Shown: positions 23,425 through 34,274, counted from the stretch's first letter. The stretch is 64,000 bases of DNA from Okapia johnstoni (GCA_024291935.2 CM044307.1:102305461-102369460); one strand, 5' to 3'. Notes: generated by a model from the letters alone, not told the origin. Program-made: numbers and translations.

Positions 23425-23520
23425 TAACATAAGCTCTTTGAGAGCAGAGAGTTAGTTACTTTTTACTTAGTCACTGGTATGTCCTCAAGACCACATACAG
23501 TACTTGGTAGCTGTCCAGTA
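23425..23520 (+). repeat. L2 LINE 3' end
   Basis: AAGCTCTTTGAGAGCAGAGA and then AGTACTTGGTAGCTGTCC follow the terminal L2 pattern (organised as size statement, then 'last use' tail). Short and diverged. Confidence 0.5.
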
Positions 23521-23534
23521 GATTCTGCAGAGTA

Positions 23535-23665
23535 CTTATTAAGATCATGAACTATGAAGTAGAATTCTGGTTCTACCATCTTCTGACAGTATGACCTTAT
23601 TTACCTTCTCTGTGACTTTTTCCTTTTCTATAAAGTGATAATATTCGTAAAAGCCATATAGTTTG
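23535..23665 (+). repeat. MIR SINE
   Basis: AAGATCATGAACTATGAAGT, TTCTGGTTCTACCATCTTCT, CAGTATGACCTTATTTACC and TCTATAAAGTGATAATATTC are the core MIR blocks in forward order. Confidence 0.65.
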
Positions 23666-24169
23666 TAATTGGCAGACTGAGTCAAACCTATGTCTGTCTG
23701 CTATAGTTTTTCTCTACTATATCCTTACTCTAGTTCTCAAATCAGAATTAAACTATATAATTTTTAAGTGCAAATAGTCAGGCTTCATGCTAACAATGAA
23801 TCAGAATTTCTGGATGTGCTTGTATTTTTCAAAAGCTCTACAGGTGAAGCTGGTGTTTAGTCAAGATTGAGAACTAGTGCTCCCCTAAAATATTTCTCAT
23901 AGTATAACTGTATTGCAATTCTATCTTAATAAAATTATATTTTCTTTCTCCCACTCCTTTCCAGGCTTTTCTCCCTCCCTCTATTTCTTGTTAATTGCTT
24001 TTATAAAACTTCCTCAACACATATTCTGATTCCACTTACAGGTTTTTTTCTCCCTCCTTATCTCCCAATCTCAGTATTTTCTGAGTAGAAAATAACATGT
24101 TGTCTTTATGAGCATGTTATTTAATAAGGAGATATTATCAACACTAATCATTCATTAAAAAATCTTCAG

Positions 24170-24835
24170 TTAGGATAGACAGTTAAGATGATCTCTAGCT
24201 GTGCAGTGAAGAATTTGGCTCTGCCTGAAGAGAGGTCAGGCCTCTGCCTATAGCTTTTGGAGGTAATCTGCATCAAACTTGATAGGAATGTCTTCATGTA
24301 GAATGAGGTCTAATTATCTAATTACAGAGGATCATAGGATGAGGTTGGTTACACTTAACAGTCTTAAAGCATGACTGATAATGTCAGAAAGACCAACCAT
24401 ATGATTTAGGAGGGCTTACCTAAAGGCTGAGATCAACCACATGGCCAATCAAACTATCAGTTATGCTTGTGTAATAAGTAAAAAAATAAAACTCAATAAA
24501 AACTCTGGAGAGTCAAAGCTTGAGTGAACTTCCCAGCTTGGAGAATTATCTCACATCAGTTCTAGGAGGATAATATATCCTGGGGACAATGGAAATTTAG
24601 CATTTGAAACCTTCCCAGACTCTGCCCTATAGATTTCTTTCCTTGGTTAATTTTGAGCTGTATCATTTCCCTGTAATAAGCCATAATGGTAAATGTAACA
24701 GCACCCAGTGAGTTCTGTGAGTCTTCCTATTGAACCCCATAAACTTGGAGTTGGTGTCAAAAGTGAGGCCAGTCTTATGAATGACTGTGTCTCTGGATTT
24801 TGAAGTTTGGCTAAATGCTGGTGTTAATGGATTGA
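24170..24835 (+). repeat. Old LTR (ERVL-like)
   Basis: Blocks include CAATAAAAACTCTGGAGAG, ACCTTCCCAGACTCTGCCC, CTGTAATAAGCCATAATGG, AGTGAGTTCTGTGAGTCTTC and GGAGTTGGTGTCAAAAGTG. These make an LTR-like series with poly(A) signal and downstream U5-like part, related in style to the repeat at 11225-12000. Subfamily uncertain; no retroviral coding sequence. Confidence 0.5.
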
Positions 24836-25164
24836 AGGGTTATACCCCACCTCCCAAATCCATATCTGGCATCCAAACCCCCAATGTGATGGTTATAGGA
24901 GGTGAAGCCTCTGGGAGATGATTAAGCCATGAGGGTGGAGTCCACATTAATGGGATTTAGTGCCCTTACAAAGGAGATTCTAGAGATCTCATTCATTCTG
25001 CCAGAGAAGGCACCATCAATGAACCAGGAAGCAAATTCTTATCAGACACCAAATTTACCAGGTCTTGTCTTTAATTAGGTAGCATTGAGAACTGTGAAAA
25101 ATAAATGGTTGTTTCAGCCACCTCAGCCTACAGCAGTTTGTTTTAGCAGCCCTAAAGGCTAAGA
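24836..25164 (+). repeat. Solo LTR of MST/MLT (ERVL-MaLR) type
   Basis: AGGAGGTGAAGCCTCTGGGA, CATGAGGGTGGAGTCCACAT, AGTGCCCTTACAAAGGAG, ATGAACCAGGAAGCAAATTC, GAACTGTGAAAAATAAATGG and TTTTAGCAGCCCTAAAGGC are classical MaLR LTR landmarks in the proper order. It directly abuts the LTR at 24170-24835. Confidence 0.75.
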
Positions 25165-25210
25165 GTCAGTCACGACTTAGCGACTAAACCACCACCACCA
25201 AAGGCTAAGA
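25154..25210 (+). mobile_element. 35-bp Bov-tA/BovB tail insertion with 11-bp target duplication
   Basis: AAAGGCTAAGA stands at 25154-25164 and 25200-25210. Between lie 35 bases, starting GTCAGTCACGACTTAGCGAC and ending in ACCACCACC, which is only the terminal tail of a Bov-tA or BovB with a simple ACC end. This is an extremely 5'-truncated retroposition event. Confidence 0.9.
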
Positions 25211-26136
25211 TAAACAAATAGTATATGGCAAATATAAGTTGATCACACTTGTGATGTTTTCTGCTACTGAGGTTTTAAAAAGTAAAATTATGGACAGTCA
25301 ATAATTACACACACACTGATATACACACACAAAGCAGATTAAAGAAATTCATGCAAACTCTCTGTCCATACATTTCCTTTTAGTATCACCATAACTCACC
25401 TATTTGGAACTTCCAAATTTCTCAACATTTGAGAGCCATTGTCCTTCCCTGCCAAAGTGAAATGGGAATAAAGAAGTGCTACAGAAGTCCTTTGATTTTG
25501 TTTAGTAAAAGTGAGGTCTCAAATTGTCTACACTGAAAATTTAGGGACAAGTACAAAGCTCTCAAATTCAAATTCAAAGTAATGCTCAAAATTCTCCAAG
25601 CTAGGCTTCAATAGCACATGAACCAAGGACTTCCAGATGTTCAAGCTGGATTTAGAAAAGGCAGAGGAACCAGAGATCAAATTGCCAACATCCGCTGGAT
25701 CATCAAAAAGGCAAGAGAGTTCCAGAAAAACATCTGCTTGATTGTCTGTGCTAAAGTCTTTGACTTTGTGGATCACAACAAATTGTGGAAAATTCTTAAA
25801 GAGATGGAATACCAGACTACCTTACCTGCCTTCTGAGAAATTAAGAAGCAACAGTTATAACTGGACATGGAACAATGGACTGGTTCCAAACTGGGACAGG
25901 AATATGTCAAGGTGTATATTGTCAACTTATTTAATTTATATGCACAATACATCATGCGAAATGCCGGGCTGGATGAAGCACAAGCTGGAGTCAAGATTGC
26001 TAGGAGAAATATCAATAACCTCAGATATGCAGATAACACCACCATTATGGCAGAAAGCCAAGAGGAATAAACAAGCCTCTAGATGAAGGTGAAAGAGGAA
26101 AGTGGAAAACCTGGCTTAAAACTCAACATTTAAAAA

Positions 26137-26427
26137 ATGAAGATCATGGCATCTGGTCCCATCACTCCATGGCAAATAGATGGGGAAACAATGGAAACAA
26201 TGACAGACTTTATTTTCTTGGACTCCAAAATCACTGCCAATGGTGACTGCAGCCATGAAATTAAAAGACACTTGCTCATTGGAAGAAAAGCTACGACAAA
26301 CCTAGACAGCACAATAAAAAGCAGAGACATTACTTTGCCAATAAAGGTCCCTCTAGTCAAAGCTATGGTTTTTCCAATAGTCATGTATGGATGTGAGAGA
26401 TGGACCATAAAGAAGACTGAGTGCTGA
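26137..26427 (+). pseudogene. BovB ORF C-terminal fragment
   Basis: A 96-codon open piece (KIMASGPITPWQIDGE onward to MYGCERWTIKKTEC) that is the thumb/post-RT part of the BovB protein. It is cut by a TGA where the next residue should follow. Not functional. Confidence 0.8.
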
Positions 26428-26748
26428 AGAATTGATGCTTTTGAAGTGTGGTGTTGGGGAAGACTCTTGAGAGTGCCTTGGACTGCAAGGAGATCAAACC
26501 AGCTAATTCTAAAGGAAATCAGCCCTGAATATTCATTGGAGGGACTGAGGCTGAGGCTGAAGCTCCAATACTTTGGCCACTTGATATGAAGAACTGACTC
26601 ATTTGACAAGACCCTGATTGTGGGAAAGATTGAAGGCAGGAGGAGAAGGGGAAGACAGAGGATGAGACGGTTGGATGGCACCACTGACTCAACAGACATG
26701 AGTTTGAGCAAGCACTGGGAAATGGTCAAGGACAGGGAAGCCTGGTGT

Positions 26749-26878
26749 GCTGCAGTCCAGTCCAATTCAATTCAGTCACTCAATCGTGTCCGACTCTTTG
26801 CGACCCCAGGAACCACAGCACATCATGTCTCCCTGTCCATCACCAACTTCCAGAGATCACCTAGACAGCTGCAGTCCA
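26749..26878 (-). mobile_element. Nested reverse BovB/Bov-A tail with 11-bp target duplication
   Basis: GCTGCAGTCCA is present at 26749-26759 and 26868-26878. Between lies a 108-bp reversed BovB-type end: AATTCAGTCACTCAATCGTG, CCGACTCTTTGCGACCCC, TCCCTGTCCATCACCAACTT. The outer plus BovB resumes exactly after the duplication (AGGGATCACAAAGAATCAG). Confidence 0.93.
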
Positions 26879-27164
26879 AGGGATCACAAAGAATCAGACG
26901 CAACCGAGTGGCTGAAAACAACAACCATGATGCTCTCATGCTGTTTACTTCAGGATTCCAGGCAGAGTTATACTGTAGTTTACACCAAGGGAAAACATTT
27001 AGATGCAAGGTCTAAAATCTAGCAATCAAATTTATCCAAATAATTGCAAATAGCATCTAGATGTTTTAATGTGCTTTTTTCTATACAGTTAAATGTTTAA
27101 TTTCAACACAATATAAGGCAGTTATAATGCACATTAATTTAACTAATTGATTTGTGTGTGTATG

Positions 27165-27389
27165 TGTGTTCAGTTGCTGAACACTGAACACTGTGTCTGA
27201 CTCTTTGTGGGCCCATGGACTACCGTCCTCTGGGCTCCTCTGTCCATGGTATTTTCCAGGCAAGAATATTGGAATGGGTTGCCAATTCCTACTTCTGGCA
27301 ATCTTCTGGACCCAGTGATCAAACCTGAATCTCTTGCATCCCCTGCATGGGCAGGCAGATTCTTTACCACTGCACCACCCAGGAAAGCC
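27165..27389 (-). mobile_element. Bov-tA SINE, reverse orientation
   Basis: TTCAGTTGCTGAACACTG, CTGACTCTTTGTGGGCCC, CAGGCAAGAATATTGGAATG, TGCATGGGCAGGCAGATTCT and CACCACCCAGGAAAGCCC, the reversed full SINE. A 14-base local duplication (CTGAACACTGAACA) lies in the tail. Moderately diverged. Confidence 0.9.
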
Positions 27390-27629
27390 CAACTGATTTA
27401 ATGCATGTCATTAATTAATGCCTGTTGCATCTTTCTGTCAATATAATGAAGCCACAATCCTTGAAGTAATCCATAGAAACACAACAAATAAAAAGATGTC
27501 ATGATGAATTTAAATAACTACTAATAAGTAAACTGTTGATTTAGAAACAGTTTTCATATATAAAGAAATTTTGTTATTAAGAGAAAGGCCAGGTAGTCTT
27601 GTGACTACTGTTAAACACTAAAATCTGAA

Positions 27630-27865
27630 GTCTTCTGATATCCTGGCTTTGGATCCCTGCTGAGTAGTGACAACATGCTAAACAAGTCACTTATTTCCTT
27701 GAAGTTTCAGTTTCAAATGCAACTAATAATTACACTTTCTCATAGGTTGTAATGATTAACTGAAAAACATGTCTGTATGTGTGAGTGTCTAATGGGAGGT
27801 AGGTACAGTGCCTAGCATAATGCCAGGCACACAATAAACTCTCTCAAATTTGCAAGTGCTATTAT
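27630..27865 (+). repeat. MIR SINE
   Basis: ATCCTGGCTTTGGATCCCTG, ACAAGTCACTTATTTCCTTG, TAGGTTGTAATGATTAACTG and AGTGCCTAGCATAATGCC with ACAATAAACTCTC are the MIR core and 3' blocks in order. Confidence 0.75.
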
Positions 27866-28060
27866 TTTTACTAACTGCATAAACAAGTGAATTAAAAAGT
27901 CATATATAAAATTCATGTAGTGCTACAGAATCATCCTATGAATGAATATATTTTTTGTTTCTTTAATAAAAGGAGATTTTGTTCTGAGTTTAAATAAAGC
28001 ACTGGTATTATATCAAGTTTGCACTGTCAACAGAAAAGTTTTAATCTATTTAACTAATTA

Positions 28061-28146
28061 GCTGATATTCGCTCTTTAAACCTAATAAAAGTAATACAAC
28101 TTAAGAGCTGATATTTGCTCTTTAAACCTAATAAAAGTAATACAAT
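28061..28146. repeat. Tandem duplication, period 46
   Basis: GCTGATATTCGCTCTTTAAA at 28061 recurs as GCTGATATTTGCTCTTTAAA at 28107, and CCTAATAAAAGTAATACAA follows in both. Forty bases match except for two positions, with six bases between units, so the duplication is recent. Confidence 0.95.
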
Positions 28147-28179
28147 CTTGAAAGATAGGCTAGCCCAAAATTTATTAAT

Positions 28180-28310
28180 ATTCCATTTCACAGATGAAAA
28201 AGCTGAAGTGCAGAGGTTAAATAAATTACCATGGGTTATAGAATCAATAAGTGATAGATACAGGAGTCAACTCAAATCAAAATCTTTTGACTTGAATTTA
28301 ATATTCTTTT
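28180..28310 (-). repeat. MIR SINE, reverse orientation
   Basis: CCATTTCACAGATGAAAAAG, CAGAGGTTAAATAAATTACC and GATAGATACAGGAGTCAACT follow the reversed MIR core. Confidence 0.65.
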
Positions 28311-29439
28311 TTTTTTTTACTTTTTTGAGGAACCTCCATACCATTTTCCGTAGGTGTCCATGCCATTGAAAATTCTTATCATTAATTTCTGAGAGTTCTG
28401 GTTGTTCCCCATACTCACTGTCACCTGAAGGTGTCAGTTCTTTTTTAATTTTTACTTTGTACCTTGTGTCTTACTAAATTCAGTACTACACTTAAAAAGG
28501 ATAAGTAATCTTGCTCAACTTTTTAGCTTTAAAGTTAATAAGAATATGCAAATAAACACATGGGTAAAATAATATCCATCAATTATGATGTTTATGACCA
28601 AAGTATTAATATTAATATCAAGCATAATTTTGCTACTAATAGAAAAAAATAATTCATGATCTCCATGTGCAAAGATAAAACAACCAAGTCTGCTATCACA
28701 AGAAAAACAAACTTTATGCTTTCATCAAAGAAAAGATTCTAACCAAACATACTTTTAAAAGACTTGAAGACAGACTTCAAACGTCTCATAAACAATAAAC
28801 AACAGGAGACAATTTTAAACTATATTTTAAACAATTACTTCACACTGGTCTTGAAAATAGTAAAAATAATGGAAGTAGCAAATAGCAGTTTCTTTAGCCT
28901 TCTTTTCACTGCTGAGATTTAACATAAATTGTTGTAAGATATCTTGATTCTTTTCTATTTGGGAAATATTCTTTGTACTGGAACAGTACAATTATCAACA
29001 ACAAAGAAGATATTTTCTATCGATGATAATAATTTGGGTAATTTACAGTTTCTATACTTATGTTCATAATGCAGTATCATCATAAAGGAACATCTAGAGG
29101 TGTCGTAGGGAATTGTAAGCCTTTGTAAACAACTATAGGTTTGACGATGCTGAAACTTCGAGTTTATCAATATAAGGCAAAAAAGGACATCCTTCACTAT
29201 GATTAAATGCTTTAATAAATGCATTAAATAAAATCAATTAAGAATTACACAATTTTCTAACTCCAAATGGTACAACTCCAACAGGGAGAGTAGGTTTCCA
29301 ATAAGTGGCTTTATGGAAACTCATAACAGTTTGCAGGCAGTCTAAAAACACCATGTCAGAGGATTTTTCATTACCTTCAAAGGATTTAAGTTTGCAGCTG
29401 CAAGGATGCTATTATCTTATCCAAACAATGTTGTCATTT
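28311..29439. other. Intronic sequence without recognised features
   Basis: AT-rich. No ruminant repeat and no exon-like segment seen. A minus-strand open frame at 28955-29224 lacks splice-consistent ends and family similarity. Confidence 0.4.
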
Positions 29440-29815
29440 AAAAAGTTTTACTGATGAACCTATTTGCGGAGAAGCAATGGAGACACAGACATGGAGATCA
29501 GACTGGTGAGGGGTGGGCAAGGAGAGGGTGGGATGTATGGAGAGAATAACATGGAAACATACATTACCATATGTAAAACAGTCAATGGGAATTTGCTGTA
29601 TGACTCAGAGAACTCAAATCGGGGCTCCTAACAACCTAGAGGGGTGGGGTGGGGAGGGAGGTGGGAGGAAGGTTCAAGAGGGAGGTAACATGGGTAAACC
29701 TATGGCTGATTCATGTTGATGGTAGAAACAAACACAATGCTGTAATGCACTTATCCTTCAATTAAAAATAAATAAATAAATATAAAACGCAAATAAATAT
29801 CTAGAAAAAAAAAAA
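29440..29815 (+). repeat. Ruminant L1 3' end with poly(A)
   Basis: ATGGAGATCAGACTGGTGAG, TACATTACCATATGTAAAAC, ACAACCTAGAGGGGTGGGG, CCTATGGCTGATTCATGTTG, TAATGCACTTATCCTTC and AAATAAATAAATATAA followed by A runs. This is the 3' untranslated region of a ruminant L1 with its purine-rich GGGAGG tract. Confidence 0.88.
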
Positions 29816-29818
29816 AAC

Positions 29819-29881
29819 CTGAGCCATGATGACTCAAATGCTAATAAAACTGAGCCATGATGACTCAGATGCTAATAACAC
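29819..29881. repeat. Tandem duplication, period 31, each with an AP-1-like site
   Basis: GAGCCATGATGACTCAAATG at 29821 recurs as GAGCCATGATGACTCAGATG at 29852, each followed by CTAATAA. Each unit holds TGACTCA, the AP-1 consensus, 31 bases (about three helical turns) apart. Confidence 0.92.
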
Positions 29882-30889
29882 ATGAAACTTACATTAGACT
29901 TTCTGTTGGAATGAGAATTCAAGTTGATCAAGGAACTTACTGATAATCAAAATTTTCATTTACTAATGATGAAAATAAACCAATCAGTTGAATTAGGATA
30001 TGTTGTGTACATAAACATGTAGGAAATCAGAAAGCTGTTTTAAGATTAATCATTTTAATAAAGTCAGTGAGAGACATGACATATTAAATCTGCTTTTATC
30101 CCATAGAACTGGGAAAGAGATAGAATGAAATGAACCAAGAAAATGAGTAATTGGCAAAAGGTCTATCAAAATAAATAATTACCAATTTTAGGATTATGAA
30201 ATAATTTAACTCAAGAACATTTTTAGTGGTGTCCTTTTCTATATCTAGAGTTTTCCACTCACAGAAATGGCAAGTTTAATTTAAAGAGAAAAATTACTTG
30301 GCCATTTCATTAATTTCCTACAAATTTCAATAAGTATTGTTATCAGTTCCCCCAAGGCAAATTTTTCTAATAAGTACTGCTCAACCACTTTTCCCCTTTC
30401 CACCTGGTTTTTCTGGTTTATCTTTACCAAATTTCTTTCTAATTATTTAAATATTGAGCTGCTCATGAATTTCAGAAGCTTCCTGAATTTTACCCCTGTC
30501 AAGTTTTAGGGCAACATTTTACCTTTGAACCAAAGTCACCTGAGACAACTTTAGTTTCATATTTGTATCTCTTTCTTTCAAATTATGATGAATAACACAG
30601 GACGTCATAGATTTAGATAAGGAAATACCATGATGAATTCATGTTGTTTCAGTTCATAAGTGCTGTGGAAACTGGCTTCATTTAATTTGCCAGGGTAACT
30701 TAATGTGAGAGCTTCCTCTGAGTCTGCCATCTCACCCCAAATTGTCCTTGCTTAGTCTTATTGACTCTTTGCCATATTCTACATTATGCTATTCTCAATT
30801 TTTTTAAACTCACAAAAGTAACTCTGTTTCCACCTCCCTTAGCAGATAATCCATTTCCTTGGGATGATCCTCTGATAAAATTCCTATGC
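29882..30889. other. Intronic sequence without recognised features
   Basis: AT-rich, no recognised ruminant repeat, no coding segment. Confidence 0.35.
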
Positions 30890-31420
30890 CTTATTTCCTC
30901 TTCAGATCAAAATCCATTCACATCTCTACTACACATTCCATTTTCCTTCCCACAGTTCTCAAAGGAAGGAGTTCCACCTCATGCCATTGATCTCCAAATC
31001 ACTCTTATCCTCTTCCCTGTTGTCCATCAATAACGCCTTCTTTCTCCTTTTGTGTAGTGGCAGTAAGCATCTTCAACAGGCTGTCCCTGAATATTGCCTA
31101 CTTATTTAGCTTTCACCCTCCTCCCTCCCTCATTGCCAAACTTCTCAGATGAGTATTCCTCACTGTCTACCATTTTTAGACTTCTAATATACTCAAATTC
31201 TTTTCATCACAGATATTCCATTATAGTGCCATTATAGTTTCCTTCCATTACAGTTTACTATAATGTCTTTGCAAACATTTTCACAGACTTTCTAATTGCA
31301 AATCTAATAACCTCATACTAGACATAATCTCATAGTTTTCTGTGAAACATTTGATGCTGCTGGCACATCCAATCTACTCTTAAAACTCTTTGTCTCCCTC
31401 TATCATTTTTTTTTTGCTTC
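30890..31420 (+). repeat. L2 LINE internal fragment (probable)
   Basis: CAUTIOUS call from CT-rich composition and blocks such as TGCCATTGATCTCCAAATC, TTGCCAAACTTCTCAGATGA, CACTGTCTACCATTTTTAG and TCTAATAACCTCATACTAGA, which resemble parts of the L2 coding region. Very diverged. Confidence 0.35.
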
Positions 31421-32545
31421 AAGGACTCTTGACTATTTTTTGGTGTAGATTTCACCTTTGCCTGTACCTAGTTACCTTTTACACATCCATGGATTCAATA
31501 CAGTACTGGCTCTTAACTCAAAAGACTGTAGTGATGATTAAAAGTATAATCTACTTAAAACAATGGCCGTATTCCAAGGTTCCATAAACTCCTCAAATGT
31601 GAATTTGTTGTCTCTAGCCCCTCTCATCATCTTGATCCAGTATTCTGAATATGAATGAAACCTGGTTTGCCTATAAAGTTCTTTAATTTTTCCTTAGGAA
31701 ATAAGACTTCAGGAATAAGGCTGGTTGTTGATGAAGTAACATGAAATACTAATTTCCTTAAGATAATTCTTATTTAAAGTTGATAGATTCAGTGGCTAGA
31801 ATAAAATAAAAACATAGAATAAAAGCAACATAAAAATACAGTCTACAACTAAATGTGCCAGTTCTTTTTAGATATAATACAATCATGTAGAAAAGCTTTT
31901 AAAATAAGTACAGCTGTGTACTCAGTGAAACTAGTCTGTCAATTGAACTTTTACTGTAGCTTCTGAATAATCTATTTTGTCTGGCTTAATTAAATAATTA
32001 AAAAAGCATATGGGCTTCTGCTAAAAGAGAACACATTGTTAGAATGTAATCTATTTATTCCTCTTCACTTCCCTTTATCGTACTTTTTTCTTTTGTAGTT
32101 TTCCAGTTTTAAGCAGTAACAAAAATACTCGTCGAGAAATAAAGGCTTAATTGCATTTTCTCTGTCTAAAGAATCTAGACTCACTTTTTCAGGACAATGG
32201 CCTGAAAGATGTATTCAATGTTAACAATACAGTCTGCCCTTACAGGGCTATTCAAAGAGGCATAAAATAACAGCAAATTTTCCTTATGTATATATATTTA
32301 TTCACAATGTTGTTTTGATTCTTTCATGTATTAGTATTTCCCATTAGTAAAAGAACTTAAGAAATGCCAGATTGTTCAAGTTCTCTGTTGAAGTTCTGTA
32401 TTTTGCAACACGAGTCCTGTTTCTTTCAAGAAGCAGTAGTGATTTTTATCTGAACTATAAACACAGTACATTGACTCAGACATATATTTTTTAGCTGTAA
32501 CTTTTGTATGCTAGTCTGCAACATTAAAAATCTGATTATATTTCT
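31421..32545. other. Intronic sequence without recognised features
   Basis: AT-rich with no feature that I can name, apart from short open frames without coding character. Confidence 0.35.
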
Positions 32546-32549
32546 TCCC

Positions 32550-32720
32550 TTTAAAAAAACTTGTTGCTGATTTACCATTGTCTACACGATGAAGCCCAGG
32601 CTCTAGGCATCCCAAACTCAGGTCTGCCTTTCTCTGCAGCCTCATCCCCATCTCTAACACTGCCTGCTTCTCTTTTCTTCCTCCAGCTTCATCTGATAAG
32701 CTCTTTGTAGTCACCCTCAA
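32550..32720 (+). repeat. L2 LINE fragment
   Basis: ATTGTCTACACGATGAAGCC, CAGGCTCTAGGCATCCCAA, CTTTCTCTGCAGCCTCATC and CTCCAGCTTCATCTGATAAG are the L2 blocks just before its 3' end. Confidence 0.6.
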
Positions 32721-32879
32721 AATTCTAGGTAAATATTTTTCCCTAGGAATATTTAAAAATTTTTTCCAGCTTTATGGATATATAATTGATTAAAAACAAT
32801 TATCATTTAAAGTATACAATGTGAATATTTGATATATGTATATATTATGAAAGATTACCACAATAAGGTTAATTAACTA

Positions 32880-33108
32880 GAGTGAGTAGCCTTTCCCTTC
32901 TCCAGGGGATCTTCTTAACCCAGGGACTGAACCCAGGTCTCCCACATTGCAGGCGGATTCTTTACTAGCTGAGCCACAAGGGAAGCCCAAGAATACTGGA
33001 GTGGGTAGCCTTTCCCTTCACCAGGGGATCTTCCCAACCCAGGAATTGAACCAGGGTCTCCTGCATTGCAGGCAGATTCTTTACCAACTAAGTTATCAGG
33101 GAAGTCCT
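32880..33108 (-). mobile_element. Two tandem Bov-tA fragments, reverse orientation
   Basis: The same half-SINE appears twice head to tail: GTGAGTAGCCTTTCCCTTCT to GAGCCACAAGGGAAGCCC (to about 32988), then CAAGAATACTGGAGTGGGTA to TTATCAGGGAAGTCC. Each keeps the tRNA-like half (GGACTGAACCCAGGTCTCC, GGAATTGAACCAGGGTCTCC). Probably two insertions, or one duplication at a prior copy. Confidence 0.88.
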
Positions 33109-33208
33109 AACTAACATATCTAATACTTCACATTTGTGTATGCGTGTGTGTGTGTGTGTTGAGAACATTTATGACCTACTCGTAGTAAATTTCAGGTATA
33201 CTACACAA

Positions 33209-33317
33209 CTTTGAGCAAGCTCCAGGAGTTGGTGATGGACAGGGAAGCCTGGAGTGCTGCAGTCCTTGGGGTGACAAAGAGTTGGACATGACTGAGTGAC
33301 TGAACTGAACTGATAAG
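33209..33317 (+). mobile_element. BovB LINE 3' tail, about 109 bp
   Basis: TTGAGCAAGCTCCAGGAG, GGTGATGGACAGGGAAGCC, AGTTGGACATGACTGAGTGA and CTGAACTGAACTGATA form the terminal BovB end. Inserted in a reversed L1, which resumes at about 33318. Confidence 0.9.
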
Positions 33318-33624
33318 AGTGTTGCTAACTATAGTCACCGTTCTGTATATCAGATCTCCTAATCTTAATCGTCGTATAACAGAAAGTTTATATTATTTGA
33401 CAAACATCTCCCCATTTTCCCCAAACTCTAGCCTTTAGCAACACCAATCTAATCTTTCTGTGTGTTTGACATTTTTAGAATCTGTACACGAGATCACATA
33501 GCATTTGTCTTTCTTTGCCTAACTTATTTCACTCAGCATAATGCCCTCAAAGCTCATCATTATCCATGTTGTAAATGGCAGGATATCTCTAGGAAGTTTT
33601 TTTGTAATACCATCTGCTTTTCCA

Positions 33625-34202
33625 CTGCAGATGGTGATTGCAGCCATGAAATTAAAAGATGCTTACTCCTTGGAAGGAAAGTTATGACCAACCTAGACAG
33701 CATATTAAAAAGCAGAGATATTACTTTGCCAACAAAGGTCCATCTAGTCAAGGCTATGGTTTTTCCAGTGGTCATGTATGGATGTGAGGGTTGGACTATA
33801 AAGAATGCTGAGCACCGAAAAATTGCTGCTTTTGCACTGTGGTGTTGAGGAAGACTCTTGCGAGTCCCTTGGACTGCAAGGAGATCCAACCAGTCCATCC
33901 TAAAGGAAATCAGTCCTGGGTGTTCATTGGAAGGACTGATGTTGAAGCTGAAACTCCAATACTTTGGCCACCCGATGCGAAGAGCAGAGACTCACTGAAA
34001 AAGACCCTGATGTTAGGAAAGAATGAGGGCAGGAGGAGAAGGGGACGACAGAGGATGAGATGGCTGGATGGCATCGCTGACTGAATGGACATGGGTTCGG
34101 GTCCAGGGAGTTTGTGATGGCTAGGGAGGTCTGGTGTGCTGCGGTTCGTGGAGTCGCAAAGAGTCAGACATGACTGAGCGACTGAACTGAACTGAACTGC
34201 AC
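33625..34202 (+). mobile_element. BovB LINE 3' region, 5'-truncated
   Basis: Begins ACTGCAGATGGTGATTGCAG in the post-RT coding part, and ends CTGAGCGACTGAACTGAACT. It still encodes an open piece of DGDCSHEIKRCLLLGRKVMT through MYGCEGWTIKNAEH before a TGA at 33846. Landed in the reversed L1 just after its AGGATATCTC block. Confidence 0.93.
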
Positions 34203-34274
34203 TGCTTTTCCTCATTCATGTGCATACAATTAATTACTACTAAAGCTTGTGGTTTCATTTTCACTTTAGTATTA

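Larger units (their letters stand above)
25575..26925 (+). mobile_element. BovB LINE, 5'-truncated, with a nested insertion
   Basis: Starts at AAAGTAATGCTCAAAATTCT in the RT region and runs to the tail GACGCAACCGAGTGGCTGAA at about 26907. The RT palm shows KVFDFVDHNKLWKILKEM and a mutated box (YADN at 26023-26034, from GATAAC in place of GATGAC), so the catalytic pair is lost. Frameshifts and stops are frequent. A reversed fragment at 26760-26867 splits the 3' end. Confidence 0.93.
32755..33600 (-). repeat. L1M 3' region, reverse orientation, with later insertions
   Basis: TTCCAGCTTTATGGATATAT, ACCACAATAAGGTTAATTAA, TGTTGAGAACATTTATGACC, GCTAACTATAGTCACCGTTC, ACATCTCCCCATTTTCCCC, ATTTCACTCAGCATAATGCC are reversed L1M landmarks in order. 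They are split by two Bov-tA pieces (32880-33108) and a BovB tail (33209-33317). The (TG) run at 33143-33159 lies within. Confidence 0.82.
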
